Below, in pieces: positions 16,163-24,965 of a stretch of DNA of 64,000 bases (its first letter is position 1; every line of letters begins with the position of its first letter). The position numbers and the translations under genes were made by a program. This stretch comes from Amarolinea sp964580725 (GTDB lineage Bacteria; Chloroflexota; Anaerolineae; SSC4; Amarolineaceae), in the NCBI GenBank assembly GCA_964580725.1, contig CAZOLV010000007.1, forward strand, positions 29,381 to 93,380. The letters are read 5' to 3'. The notes under the pieces were generated by a model, which was not told the DNA's origin, ran no database searches, and saw only the letters and a program-made list of their open reading frames with translations.

Positions 16163-17272
16163 TCACAGGCGCAGCGGCCGGCGGATCAGGCTTGCCAACA
16201 AGAAAGAAGCCGGCACAGCCACCAGCGTGACCAGGAAGAATTTGAGCAACGGCGCCGCAGTGAGTCCAAGCGCAAGGTACTGGAGCAGGATGACCACGAA
16301 AACATGGAGCATGTACGCCGCGTAGGTGCTCCTGGCCATTTCCCTGCCCACAGCGGTTTGGCCATTGAGCATGTCGCGAAACAGCACGGTCAAACCAATG
16401 CACATGCCGCAACACAGCAAGGACTCCCACAACGGCTGGAGCAGCCCCCAGACCGCGTCACTCAACACGATGACATCCGTCAACCACAGCTCATACGCAT
16501 ACCAGAAACCTGCAAGGATGAGGCCCACAGCGAGCCAAACCCGGCCTGCCCAAGATGGAAAACGCGTCACCCACTGATGACGGTAGGCGAGTGTGCCAAC
16601 GAGGAATAAACTCAGGTCGCGAGGGACGTCGGCAAACGCGATGCGGAGATACCCCAACGGATAAACCCACTCGTCAATACTGTACCAGGTCCGAACGATG
16701 GTTGTGCAAAGAGCCAGTCCGGCGGCAAAGGCCAGGACAGTTCCATACCCAGGCAGGCTCGCTGGCTGCAGAACTGGCTCGGATGCGCCGGGGCGGAGCA
16801 CGCGCCACAGTGCATAGCCCAGGCTATAGAGTATCAAGTGCTGAACGAACCAGAGATGGGCCACGTCAATCGGCCACAGGGCGCCCAACTCCCCGGTGTC
16901 TAGCGGCCCAAAGACGAAGACCTGCAAGAGGAGTATCAGAAACGAGAAGACCAGCAGGGGAATGCCAAGACGCTGAAGGCGGCTCTTCACGAAGGCCCGG
17001 GGACCATTTTGCTCGAATGACGCCACCGTGAAGTAGCCGGCGATCATGAAGAACAGGCTCATTCCGAAGGATCGGTTGACCATGAAGAACGGCCCCAGAA
17101 CCGCGGCGCGGGTCGGTTCTTGAATCGGCCACCAGCCGCCTGTTGGCCCATAGGCCTGGCCGACGTGGTGTGCGATCACTGCCGTCATGAGAACAACTTT
17201 CAGGTTATCGAAGAAGGCCATTCGGTTGTGGTTTGGCATATTGTTCGAGCGCCCTGTCATCAACTTGATCAC
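16163..17272 (-). CDS. Acyltransferase family 3 membrane protein
   Basis: A 369-residue protein with about ten membrane helices. The family hallmark is at the front: FFDNLKVVLMTAVIAHHVGQ with the His pair, followed by FFMVNRSFGMSLFFMIAGYF and SRLQRLGIPLLVF. The family transfers O-acyl groups from acyl-CoA to sugars or glucans across the membrane. The true start could be M5, M12 (MPNHNRMAFF) or M18 without changing the function. It is not coupled to the neighbouring genes, so a role in decorating the local exopolysaccharide is only a guess. Confidence 0.85.
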   Translation of the reverse strand: MIKLMTGRSNNMPNHNRMAFFDNLKVVLMTAVIAHHVGQAYGPTGGWWPIQEPTRAAVLGPFFMVNRSFGMSLFFMIAGYFTVASFEQNGPRAFVKSRLQRLGIPLLVFSFLILLLQVFVFGPLDTGELGALWPIDVAHLWFVQHLILYSLGYALWRVLRPGASEPVLQPASLPGYGTVLAFAAGLALCTTIVRTWYSIDEWVYPLGYLRIAFADVPRDLSLFLVGTLAYRHQWVTRFPSWAGRVWLAVGLILAGFWYAYELWLTDVIVLSDAVWGLLQPLWESLLCCGMCIGLTVLFRDMLNGQTAVGREMARSTYAAYMLHVFVVILLQYLALGLTAAPLLKFFLVTLVAVPASFLLASLIRRPLRL

Positions 17273-17339
17273 AATGGTGAGAAAGTATAGTTGTTATCAA
17301 CTTTCACGTGCAAATCTCCATGTGTTGGATATCCACCGG

Positions 17340-17510
17340 TTACATCGGGGAGTTGAGAGCCAAAACGATGAAGAGAAGGGTCAGAAGAGTCATCACTACG
17401 CCGATACCCATGACCATCTTGGCGAGTCTCTGATTGTGTGTGGCAAAAAACAGAACTACCCCAACAAGAATCGCAATGATACCCAGGGGAATTCCAAAAG
17501 ACAGCGGCAT
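17340..17510 (-). CDS. Small two-helix membrane protein (56 aa)
   Basis: From ATG 17508-17510, with AAAGGAG six bases upstream, the product is two transmembrane helices (IIAILVGVVLFF and VVMTLLTLLFIVLAL) joined by a short basic loop THNQRLAK. It ends NSPM. I do not recognise a family. The good ribosome-binding site and clean topology support a real gene. Confidence 0.6.
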   Translation of the reverse strand: MPLSFGIPLGIIAILVGVVLFFATHNQRLAKMVMGIGVVMTLLTLLFIVLALNSPM

Positions 17511-17613
17511 TTCCTGCTCCTTTCAGGTTCTGGACAAGTCGCCAAACGGCCCGCATCAGCCGCTGACGACCGTCAATGTTGCATAAGACCGCAAACCCGC
17601 TCCCGGCGCGATT

Positions 17614-17766
17614 CTAGAGTTCTGCGACGGCTGGGATGATCTCTTTTGCAAAGGTCTCGAGCGGGGTGATTCTGTAAACATCGGGCATGTTGAAAATTGC
17701 ATGGGAAAAGCCCATCGCTGAAAGCTCCTCGATGCGCCATTCTCCTATCGAATACGTGTGTTTCAT
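17614..17766 (-). pseudogene. C-terminal fragment of a luciferase-like (LLM) flavin/F420 oxidoreductase
   Basis: A 50-residue frame MKHTYSIGEWRIEELSAMGF continues HAIFNMPDVYRITPLE and ends EIIPAVAEL. This matches the last ~50 residues of LLM-class oxidoreductases (an MGFSHAIFN block and an ITPLE-F-EIIPAV end). The barrel is missing. It overlaps the preceding membrane-protein gene by ATGA, so it might still be translated as a short peptide. Confidence 0.6.
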
Positions 17767-18140
17767 GGTTTGCTTCCAGCCAAAAAATAGACCAGGGATA
17801 TCGTCGCAAGCGGCAGGGCAGCCAGCGCGACTCTGTGAACTGTTCGCAGCGGCGCGTGTGGGAGCTTGCCGATGCTCATCAGGGCGCCCGTCGTAAACAG
17901 GGTGATGACGCACAAACCAGAGACTGCCGCCAGCGCAATCACAACGAACTGAGGGTTTGCGCCTGTGAGCAGGTTGTTGATTTGCATGACCGCCAAGACC
18001 ACTGCGCCCAGCGCGGCAAGTTTGTGAATGTTGAAGATCAGCCCGTGATACGGCCTGCCGACAACGCTCAACCAAACGCCAAAAGCGTAGGTGAGCAGAA
18101 ACAATGCTCCAGGTAAGATCAATGTCGAAGTCGTTTGCAT
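17763..18140 (-). CDS. Four-helix membrane protein of unknown function
   Basis: A 125-residue protein with four hydrophobic segments. The first is LPGALFLLTYAFGVWLSVVG. IHKLAALGAVVLAV and VVIALAAVSGLCVITL follow, and the last is ALAALPLATISLVYFLAG. Conserved-looking histidines in HGLIFNIHK and RTVHR could bind haem, as in small cytochrome-b-like proteins, but I cannot confirm it. ATG 18140 follows AAGAAGGC; an in-frame ATG at 18188 is also open. Confidence 0.6.
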   Translation of the reverse strand: MQTTSTLILPGALFLLTYAFGVWLSVVGRPYHGLIFNIHKLAALGAVVLAVMQINNLLTGANPQFVVIALAAVSGLCVITLFTTGALMSIGKLPHAPLRTVHRVALAALPLATISLVYFLAGSKP

Positions 18141-18233
18141 ATTGCCTTCTTGCAGAAATTCGTTTCCCACAACAGGTGCGTTGTGCATCGTCGCTCAGTC
18201 CATCGTCGGGTCTTCTGCGCCTGCCAGTTTGCC

Positions 18234-19658
18234 TTACTTGCGGCTGAACGGGCCCTGGAAGAACTCCTCGATCAGGGCATCAATATCGGGAAAGTCCCCA
18301 CAAATCCCATGACCAGCCTGCGGCGCCTCGACGTAGCGGCTGTTGGACAGTGTCTCGCCGGCCAGGCGTCCCCAGAAGGCCGGCGTGTTCTGGTCCATTC
18401 CACCGGCCAGGATCAGGGTGGGGATGTCGCTGACCACAGGCTGGTACTCGGCCGGGCCGGCCGCCCGCGCACCCCAGGCATCCGCCAGGTCGGCGATGGC
18501 AGGGCCGAGGTGAAATTCGGTCAAGGGCAGCGCAGCCATGACCGGCATCTGGCGGGCGTGCTCACGGATGGTCGCCGCGGTCGCCGCCGTCACTTTGTCA
18601 TCGCAGCAGTTGACCGAGAAATACATGCCCATGCTCCACCCCGGCAGATCGGAAGGTGACTCGTCGAGCATGTGCAGCATCGTTTCGACGTACGTGTCGT
18701 ACTCGCCGCGGTACGCGGCATAGATACGATTGGGCAGCGCGGCAATCGCAGCGGTGTCGTAGAACGCGTTGCACAGGAGTCCAACGAAAACTTCCCCTGA
18801 CAGCCGCAGCTCGATCGGCGCCTGTGTCTGGGGATGCCGGGCCGGCAGCCACACCGGCTTCTTGCTCAGACGCTCGAACACCTCATAAAACACCGTTTCC
18901 AGATGTGGGTAGATCGCGTTGACCTTTGGATCTGCTGCGGCCCGCTCGAACACGCGATGGAACGCATAACGTGCATTGGGAATGGCCTCGGTGTACTGGC
19001 TGACCTGGATCGGCACGGTCGAATCGAGCACAACGCTGCGGATGATGGCGGGTACATCCCGCATCGCGGCGAGTGCGGGCCGCGTGCCGTAGGAGATGCC
19101 GTAGAGGTTGACCTGCGCATAGCCCAGGGCGCGACAAACATCGAGCACATCGGCGGCGATCTCGGGCGTATTGATGGCGGTCAGATTGGCGCCGGCCCGC
19201 ACAAAACGCTCCCGCGCCTGCAGAGCGGCTGTCACAAAGCGTGCGGCGCGCAGCTCTGGCTCATCGTCGGTCAAGAACGCCTCGTTCGTCATAGGCTCGA
19301 TCTCGGGCGCAAACAGGGATGGCGTGGAGAACCCGGTTCCGCGCTGGTCGAACACGATCAGGTCGCGCTGTCCAAGCCACAGCTTTTGGGTCGCCGGTTC
19401 GTGCAGGTAGCGCAGCAGGCTGTTGGAGTTACCACCAGGCCCGCCGCCGAGAAACACGATGGCATCTGGCGCCGGCTCTGGGTTTAGGCTCTTGACCAGA
19501 GTAACATAAATGCGTAGCGTCCTGCCGCTTGCATCACTGCCGGAGGCGGCGCTGCGTGCCTCCGGCACAGTGACGTAGCCGCACTGCGCGGACAGGTCAG
19601 CCGGGAGCGGGTATCTACTGTTGACACGTTCGAAACGCAATGATTCGGCATCTGCCAT
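18234..19658 (-). CDS. S33-family alpha/beta hydrolase (tripeptidyl/prolyl aminopeptidase-like)
   Basis: A 474-residue serine hydrolase of the TAP-like S33 peptidase group. The oxyanion/HG-type block is VFLGGGPGGNSN, then RDLIVFDQRGTGFS. The nucleophile elbow is LYGISYGT, with Ser as nucleophile. The C-terminal TAP domain holds the acid in LILAGGMDQNTPAFW and the His in PQAGHGICGDFP. No signal peptide is seen from ATG 19658, so it may be cytoplasmic. An upstream in-frame ATG at 19703 adds 15 residues. It probably removes N-terminal residues from peptides; the specificity is unknown. Confidence 0.85.
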   Translation of the reverse strand: MADAESLRFERVNSRYPLPADLSAQCGYVTVPEARSAASGSDASGRTLRIYVTLVKSLNPEPAPDAIVFLGGGPGGNSNSLLRYLHEPATQKLWLGQRDLIVFDQRGTGFSTPSLFAPEIEPMTNEAFLTDDEPELRAARFVTAALQARERFVRAGANLTAINTPEIAADVLDVCRALGYAQVNLYGISYGTRPALAAMRDVPAIIRSVVLDSTVPIQVSQYTEAIPNARYAFHRVFERAAADPKVNAIYPHLETVFYEVFERLSKKPVWLPARHPQTQAPIELRLSGEVFVGLLCNAFYDTAAIAALPNRIYAAYRGEYDTYVETMLHMLDESPSDLPGWSMGMYFSVNCCDDKVTAATAATIREHARQMPVMAALPLTEFHLGPAIADLADAWGARAAGPAEYQPVVSDIPTLILAGGMDQNTPAFWGRLAGETLSNSRYVEAPQAGHGICGDFPDIDALIEEFFQGPFSRK

Positions 19659-19813
19659 GATCGGTATCGAACTCCCTTCCCGATTTTGCTGAATCGGTCT
19701 CATCCCTATGATACAACAAAGTCATGACAACCGTGAAATTCCGCGCCAGCCAGAGCGCCCTGTGCACCAATGAATGATGAGACAGTCCTGGGAGCGAGAT
19801 TGGTGTACAATAG

Positions 19814-19894
19814 GTATCATTTCAATAAGTAGGGGAAACCTGTCAGGTTTTGGAAAACCTGACAGGTCTTTGCCCCGAATTATTGAAATGATAC
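19814..19894. repeat. 81-bp nested palindrome, MITE-like
   Basis: The outer 15-bp arms GTATCATTTCAATAA (19814-19828) and their exact complement (19880-19894) enclose an inner 14-bp perfect hairpin. That hairpin is ACCTGTCAGGTTTT (19838-19851) and its complement (19854-19867), with a 2-base centre. GGGG/CCCC also pair between the arms. The element could fold almost completely as single-stranded DNA or RNA. Confidence 0.8.
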
Positions 19895-20168
19895 TATTTT
19901 CCCGATATTGGGGCAGGTGAAAACATGCAGAAACGCATAGGGAGGCGTAGTCCATTTGGTATCGTGCGTCAAGAGCTTGACCAAGTTATCACTTGCGCCT
20001 CGTCATACTCGATTCGATAAAAAGCTCGAAAACGATTATCTGGACCAAAGCGTAATTCCCATTTTGCCCCAAAAACAACGGGACGCTTCGATGGCCGACG
20101 ATTTCTTGTTTCAGCGTCTGGTTGATATTCAAGTCGCCACCGATTGAAATCGGCGGCTGGTACACCTC

Positions 20169-20226
20169 AAACCTGCTGAAGCAGGTTGAAGTGAGCGCAA
20201 TCCGGGCAACCTGCTTCAGCAGGTTT
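20169..20226. repeat. Inverted repeat, 19-bp arms, MITE-like
   Basis: AAACCTGCTGAAGCAGGTT (20169-20187) is repeated as its exact complement at 20208-20226 across a 20-bp spacer. Each arm is itself nearly palindromic. The core AACCTG/CAGGTT resembles the inner part of the element at 19838-19867. Confidence 0.8.
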
Positions 20227-20279
20227 TCTCGTATCAGGCGTCGGGGCTCTCCCCGCCCGTCGCACAACTCGACCAGTGT

Positions 20280-20308
20280 TTGGCGTGCGCGTCCATCTCG
20301 GCTATAAT
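20280..20308 (+). promoter_or_regulatory. Promoter of the exopolysaccharide operon
   Basis: TTGGCG (20280-20285) and a consensus TATAAT (20303-20308) are 17 bp apart, about 70 bp before the GTG start of the Wzz/BY-kinase gene. Confidence 0.55.
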
Positions 20309-20376
20309 CTTCCGGCCACGCAGGGGCCGCTTTGACACGCGCTCCTCCCCCTATTTCGACAGGCTGAGAGGAACAC

Positions 20377-21903
20377 GTGCTCGATCTTGCATTTTATGTC
20401 AATCTCTGGCGGCGCCGGGCCTGGCTGCTGCTGGCCGCCCCCCTCCTGTACGCCCTGCTTGCCTTCGGCGTCAGCCAACGCCTGGCGCCCATCTACCGGG
20501 CGCAGGCGATGTTGCAGGTCACGCCGGCCAATCCAGGCAGCGCCGACATCAACGCCATCATCGCCAGCGAGCGCCTGGCCGCCACCCTGGCCCAGATCAT
20601 CGTGCAACCCGCCACGCTCGATGCCGCCGCCGCTCGCCTCGGTCTCGCCAACGCCCCCGACGCCTGGCCCTTCGATGTGACCGCCGAGCCGATCCGCGAG
20701 ACGCAGTTGATCCGCCTGACGGTGGATGGGCCGGCGCCCGATACAGCGGTCGCCGCGGCAGATGCCGTAGCGCAAACCCTCATCGAATCCTACCGGGCGC
20801 GCCAGGTGACCCGCTTCACCGCCTCCAAAACCAACCTGGAACAGCAGATCACAGCGCTGGAGCGGCAGATCGAACAAGAGCAAGCGCGCGACGCCAGCCC
20901 CGAAACGCTGTCACGCCTGCGCCAATCGCTCAGCGCACTGACCGCCAGCTACGAGGCGGTGCGCCTGGCCGAAGCGCAGACCACCGACAGCATCGTCGTC
21001 GTACAGCCGGGGCGAGCGTCGGCGCAACCGCTGCGCCCACGTCCCCTGCTCAACGCCATCGCCGCCGCATTCGTCGGACTGGTCATGGCGCTGGCGGCGG
21101 CGCTGCTGCTAGAAGCCTTCCACGATCGGCTCGACGGGCCAGAGCGCGCCCAGGCCGTGCTGGCGCTCCCCATCCTGGCGACGGTGGGCGACGCCGGCGG
21201 CGCACACGCCGGCAAATTGATCACCGCCCAGACGCCCCATTCCGCCGCCGCCGAAGCCTACCGCATGTTGCGCGCCAATCTGCGCTTCGCCAGCCTTGAC
21301 CGGCCCCTGCGCACGCTCAGCGTCGTCAGCGCCGAACCGGGCGAAGGCAAGACGACAACCGCCGCCAATCTGGCCATCTCACTGGCGCAGGGCGGCCAGC
21401 GCGTCATCCTGGTTGACGCCGACCTGCGCCGCCCGCGGCTGCACACCCTCTTCGGCCTCGGCAACAACCTGGGCCTCACCACAGCCCTCCTGCCCGACGC
21501 CGGCCCGTTGGCCGATCACCTGCAGCCGGCCGGGCTGGCCGCTGCGCCTGGTCTGCGCATTCTGACCAGCGGTCCGCAGCCGCCCAACCCGGCCGAACTG
21601 GTCGGCTCCGAACGTATGGCAGCGCTGCTGGCCGCCATGCAGCACGAAGCCGACCTGATCGTGCTCGACACCCCGCCCGTGCTCGCCGTCGCCGATGCGA
21701 CGCTGCTGGCCCATGCCAGCGACGCCGCCCTGCTCGTCGTTGACGCCAACGCAACGCGCCGGCGTCCCGTGCAGCGCGCCCTGGCGCAACTCGACGCCGC
21801 CGGGGTGCGCCTGGTCGGCGCCATCGTCAACCGGCTGCCGCCGCGGCAATGGGCAAAGGACTACGGAACCTATGGCCAATACTACGGTTCCTCGTCGGCC
21901 TGA
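20377..21903 (+). CDS. Polysaccharide co-polymerase/bacterial tyrosine kinase (Wzz-BY-kinase fusion)
   Basis: A 508-residue membrane protein that controls polysaccharide chain length and export. The Wzz domain has one helix near the N-terminus and another near residues 225-250, with a coiled coil between (about 150-200). The cytoplasmic BY-kinase has Walker A GEGKTTTAA, Walker A' VILVDADLRRP and Walker B LIVLDTPP. A tyrosine cluster at the end (YGTYGQYYG) is the expected autophosphorylation site. The start is GTG after GAGAGGAACAC. It is the first gene of the cluster and overlaps the next by 32 bp. Confidence 0.92.
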   Translation: MLDLAFYVNLWRRRAWLLLAAPLLYALLAFGVSQRLAPIYRAQAMLQVTPANPGSADINAIIASERLAATLAQIIVQPATLDAAAARLGLANAPDAWPFDVTAEPIRETQLIRLTVDGPAPDTAVAAADAVAQTLIESYRARQVTRFTASKTNLEQQITALERQIEQEQARDASPETLSRLRQSLSALTASYEAVRLAEAQTTDSIVVVQPGRASAQPLRPRPLLNAIAAAFVGLVMALAAALLLEAFHDRLDGPERAQAVLALPILATVGDAGGAHAGKLITAQTPHSAAAEAYRMLRANLRFASLDRPLRTLSVVSAEPGEGKTTTAANLAISLAQGGQRVILVDADLRRPRLHTLFGLGNNLGLTTALLPDAGPLADHLQPAGLAAAPGLRILTSGPQPPNPAELVGSERMAALLAAMQHEADLIVLDTPPVLAVADATLLAHASDAALLVVDANATRRRPVQRALAQLDAAGVRLVGAIVNRLPPRQWAKDYGTYGQYYGSSSA

Positions 21904-23467
21904 TCCCGCCCTTGCCGCCGCGGCGCGCCTGGGCCACCGCCTCCCGCCGGTCGTCTACCTGGCGCTCGTCGTGTCGAGCCTGCCCGTCGCCATTCTGATC
22001 GCCGGGATCGGCCCGCGTTGGGTCATCGGCGGCGCGCTGGCCCTGCTGGCCATCCTGACGGCATGGGGCGCCTGGCCGCACACCGGCCTGTGGGTGTTGA
22101 TCCTGGCCGCCGGCGTCAACCGCTTCGCTCTGACCATCGGCGGCCTGAGCCTCTACGCCGAGTACCTGGCGTTGGCCCTGGTTGGCCTGCTGTTCGCCGC
22201 CGACCTGGCCGCCGGTCGTCGCCAATGGCGCTGGCCCGCCGGCGCCTGGCCGCTGCTCGGCTGGCTGACCATCGGGCTGGCCGCCTCGCTCATGCACGCC
22301 CCGCACATCGCCAACAGCCTGGTGCTGTGGACCAAACTGCTCCTCGTCACCGCCATCTATGCCCTCGCCGCCAACCTGGTCTCCCCATCCCCCACGCCTT
22401 CGCTGTCCCGCTTTCCAAACGGCAGTGCGGCGCTGCGGGCCTTTTGGCCGCGCCGGGCGCCCGTCCAGCCTGCCGCCGGCGAGCCGCCCCGTTCGCCCGC
22501 TCAGGCAAAACCCGCCAGCAACACCGCGATCGGCGTACAGTTGGCGGTCGGGAGCGGCGTCGCGGCCTGGGGCCTGCTGGCAATCATCGTCTGGCAGCGC
22601 CTGCGGCTCGATCTGGGCCTCTTCTTCAAGAGCAACGGCAGCATCGTCCCCACCGGCAGCCAGTGGGAACCAAACATCTACGGCTCCTACTGCCTGGCCG
22701 TCGCCCTGCTGGCCCTCCCCGCCGCGCTGACCCGCACCTCGCTGCCGGCGCGCAACCGTCTGCTGACCTGGCTGGCCTTCGGCCTGGGCTTTGCCGGCCT
22801 CCTCGCCAGCCTGACGCGCGCCGCCTGGCTCGGCTTTGCCCTGGCCATCCTGTTGAGCCTGCTGACCCTGGCATGGCGCCAACCGCTGCCCACCCTGGCG
22901 GCCGGCGCCGGCCTCGGCCTGATCGGCCTCAGCCTGATCGCCATCCTGGCCTGGTCGGACGTGCGTTTTCTGCTGCCCCAGGCGGCCAGTCTGGCCGATC
23001 TGAGCAGCGGCGGGGCGTTGGCGCAGCGTCTCGGCACCTTCACCGACCTGGCAAACGACGGCAACATCTGGGTACGGCAGCAGGTCCTGCAGCACGCCCT
23101 GCACGTCTGGCAAGAGCACGTCTGGATCGGTTGGGGCATCGGCGCGTACAGCCAGGTCTACTACTACCCAAACGCCAACGCCACCTCCTGGATTCCCAAC
23201 CTCTTCGTCCATCAGCTCTACAACACCGGGCTGCTCGGCCTGGGCTGTTTCTGTTGGGCGCTCGGACTGGTGATCTGGAACGGCCTGCTGGCCTGGCGCC
23301 GGGCGCATGGGGAGCGGCGCGCCCACCTGGCCGGCCTGCTCCTGGCCCTGACCGGTCTGCTGACCGCGTTCCAGGCCACCGAGGCGAGCTGGCTGGCCTA
23401 TTTCTGGCTCTTCCTGGCGCTGCTCGAAGGCACCGCCCATGAGGCCTTGCCCCATGATGCCCGCTGA
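21872..23467 (+). CDS. O-antigen ligase/polymerase family membrane protein
   Basis: A 531-residue protein with about a dozen hydrophobic helices. The Wzy_C-type signature is in the large loop and after: GSQWEPNIYGSYCLAVALLA, then HVWIGWGIGAYSQVYYYPN and FVHQLYNTGLLGLG. It probably polymerises or ligates the repeat units made by this cluster. A ~50-residue Pro/Ala/Ser-rich insert near residues 170-220 is unusual. I chose ATG 21872 because an earlier frame start (21695) lies deep in the kinase gene. The 3' end overlaps the next gene by 29 bp. Confidence 0.82.
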   Translation: MANTTVPRRPDPALAAAARLGHRLPPVVYLALVVSSLPVAILIAGIGPRWVIGGALALLAILTAWGAWPHTGLWVLILAAGVNRFALTIGGLSLYAEYLALALVGLLFAADLAAGRRQWRWPAGAWPLLGWLTIGLAASLMHAPHIANSLVLWTKLLLVTAIYALAANLVSPSPTPSLSRFPNGSAALRAFWPRRAPVQPAAGEPPRSPAQAKPASNTAIGVQLAVGSGVAAWGLLAIIVWQRLRLDLGLFFKSNGSIVPTGSQWEPNIYGSYCLAVALLALPAALTRTSLPARNRLLTWLAFGLGFAGLLASLTRAAWLGFALAILLSLLTLAWRQPLPTLAAGAGLGLIGLSLIAILAWSDVRFLLPQAASLADLSSGGALAQRLGTFTDLANDGNIWVRQQVLQHALHVWQEHVWIGWGIGAYSQVYYYPNANATSWIPNLFVHQLYNTGLLGLGCFCWALGLVIWNGLLAWRRAHGERRAHLAGLLLALTGLLTAFQATEASWLAYFWLFLALLEGTAHEALPHDAR

Positions 23468-24965
23468 ACGGACAGCGCGCCGGCGCCAATCCTGGTTCGC
23501 CATCGGCCTGCTGCTGCTGGCCGCCGCACTGCGCAGCCCTGGGCTGACGCGCGGCCTCTGGCTGGACGAAATCGCCAACATCGGCGTCTTGACCCGCCCC
23601 GCCATCAGGGACCTCTTCGATGTCGCCATCACCACGGGGCGCTCGCCGTTCTTTTTCGGCCTCTACCGGCCCTGGCTGGCCCTGGCGGGCGACAGCGCCC
23701 TGGCCGCTCGCTGGCCGGCGCTGCTCTGCGGCGTCGCCGGCGTCGCCTTGATCTGGCGCCTCGGACGCCGTTGGGGCGGCGCACAGGTTGGCCTCGCCGC
23801 CGCGATCCTGTTGGCCTGTAACCCGCTGCACATCTGGTACAGCCAGGAGGCTTCCTTCTATACAGCCGTCGCCGCGCTGGCGCTGCTGGCGGTCTGGCAA
23901 AGCGTCGAGGCGACGGCGCATGCGGCCCCTGTCCGGCAGAGCGCCGGGCGCAGGGCCGGACAGACGCTCAGCATGGCGGCGCTGTTGGCGTCATCCCCCT
24001 GGACGGTGTTTGTGCTCGCCGCCCTGGCCCTGTGGGTCTGGCGGTGGCGACGCCGCCACTGGTCAGATTGGCTGCGGGCGCTGGCCCTGGCGCTGCTGTT
24101 GAGCCTGCCGGCGCTGCTGATCTACCTGCACGGGGCCATTGGTGGCTGGTCAACGCCCGGCACGCGTCCGCCGCTGCCGCTGGCGCAGATGGCCTACGCC
24201 CTGCTGACCCTGGCCTGGGGCTTCGGCGCCGGCCCGCCGCCCGATGCGCTGCGCCAGGCGCTGGCAACCGGCGCCGGCGCCATCGAACTACTGCGCCCAC
24301 ACCTGGGCTGGCTGATCTTGAGCGGCGGCGCGCTGGCGCTTTGCGCCGGGCTGCGCCTGCACCAGCTTTACATTGGCCGCCGGCGGCTGGCAGCCTGGGA
24401 GATCGCCGCGCTGCTCTGGCTGGGCGGGGCGCTGGTGGGCGCCAACCTGCTGGCCTGGTGGGCGCAAACCAACTTCAATGTGCGCTATGTCCTGTTTGCG
24501 CTGCCGGCGCTGCTCCTCCTGCTGGCAGGGTTGGATCGGCGCCTGGCGGCGCTGGCGACGGCCCTGGCCATCCTCTTCCTGCTGCGCAGCCTGGGCGATC
24601 CCGCCTTTGCACCCGAAGACCTGCAAGCCCCCGCACAGTTTCTGCGCAGCGCCGTGCAGCCAGACGATGCGCTCATCCTGCGCGCCCCGGAGGTCTACCT
24701 GCTGGCCCCGCTGGTCTTCTACGGCGCGCCAGACAGCGCGCTGACGTGGTACAATCGCGAGACGGCGTATGGCAAGACGGCGGACGCATTCATTGCCGCC
24801 GCGACCGCCGGGCGCTGCCGCATCTGGCTCTGGTCGGCGCGTGCCTGGTTGGTTGACCCGGCGGACGATGTCTCTGCCGCGCTGCGCGCCGCGGCGACGC
24901 CGGCGCTGACGCACCGCTGGCCCGGCAGCGAGTTGACCCTCTACCGGCGTGCGGCATGTCCCTAG
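23439..24965 (+). CDS. GT-C (PMT/ArnT-like, GT39/GT83) membrane glycosyltransferase
   Basis: A 508-residue polytopic protein. The first loop has the GT-C acidic motif in LWLDEIANIG with Asp-Glu, followed by SPFFFGLYRPWLALAGDS. A later CNPLHIWYSQEASFY block is typical of this superfamily. It probably transfers a sugar from a polyprenyl-phosphate donor on the outer face of the membrane. Starts at 23439 or 23454 are both open. It overlaps its neighbours on both sides, in line with one operon. Confidence 0.82.
   Translation: MRPCPMMPAERTARRRQSWFAIGLLLLAAALRSPGLTRGLWLDEIANIGVLTRPAIRDLFDVAITTGRSPFFFGLYRPWLALAGDSALAARWPALLCGVAGVALIWRLGRRWGGAQVGLAAAILLACNPLHIWYSQEASFYTAVAALALLAVWQSVEATAHAAPVRQSAGRRAGQTLSMAALLASSPWTVFVLAALALWVWRWRRRHWSDWLRALALALLLSLPALLIYLHGAIGGWSTPGTRPPLPLAQMAYALLTLAWGFGAGPPPDALRQALATGAGAIELLRPHLGWLILSGGALALCAGLRLHQLYIGRRRLAAWEIAALLWLGGALVGANLLAWWAQTNFNVRYVLFALPALLLLLAGLDRRLAALATALAILFLLRSLGDPAFAPEDLQAPAQFLRSAVQPDDALILRAPEVYLLAPLVFYGAPDSALTWYNRETAYGKTADAFIAAATAGRCRIWLWSARAWLVDPADDVSAALRAAATPALTHRWPGSELTLYRRAACP

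Larger units (their letters stand above)
19704..20376. other. Intergenic region with two palindromic repeats and a promoter
   Basis: These ~670 bp hold no gene I can support. They contain the MITE-like palindromes at 19814-19894 and 20169-20226 and the exopolysaccharide promoter at 20280-20308. Short open frames between 19956 and 20267 have no ribosome-binding site and cross the second palindrome. Confidence 0.7.

Noticed and set aside
19956..20267. Short open frames on both strands before the polysaccharide promoter
   Set aside because: They lack ribosome-binding sites, are not recognisable, and the minus-strand one runs through the palindrome at 20169-20226.
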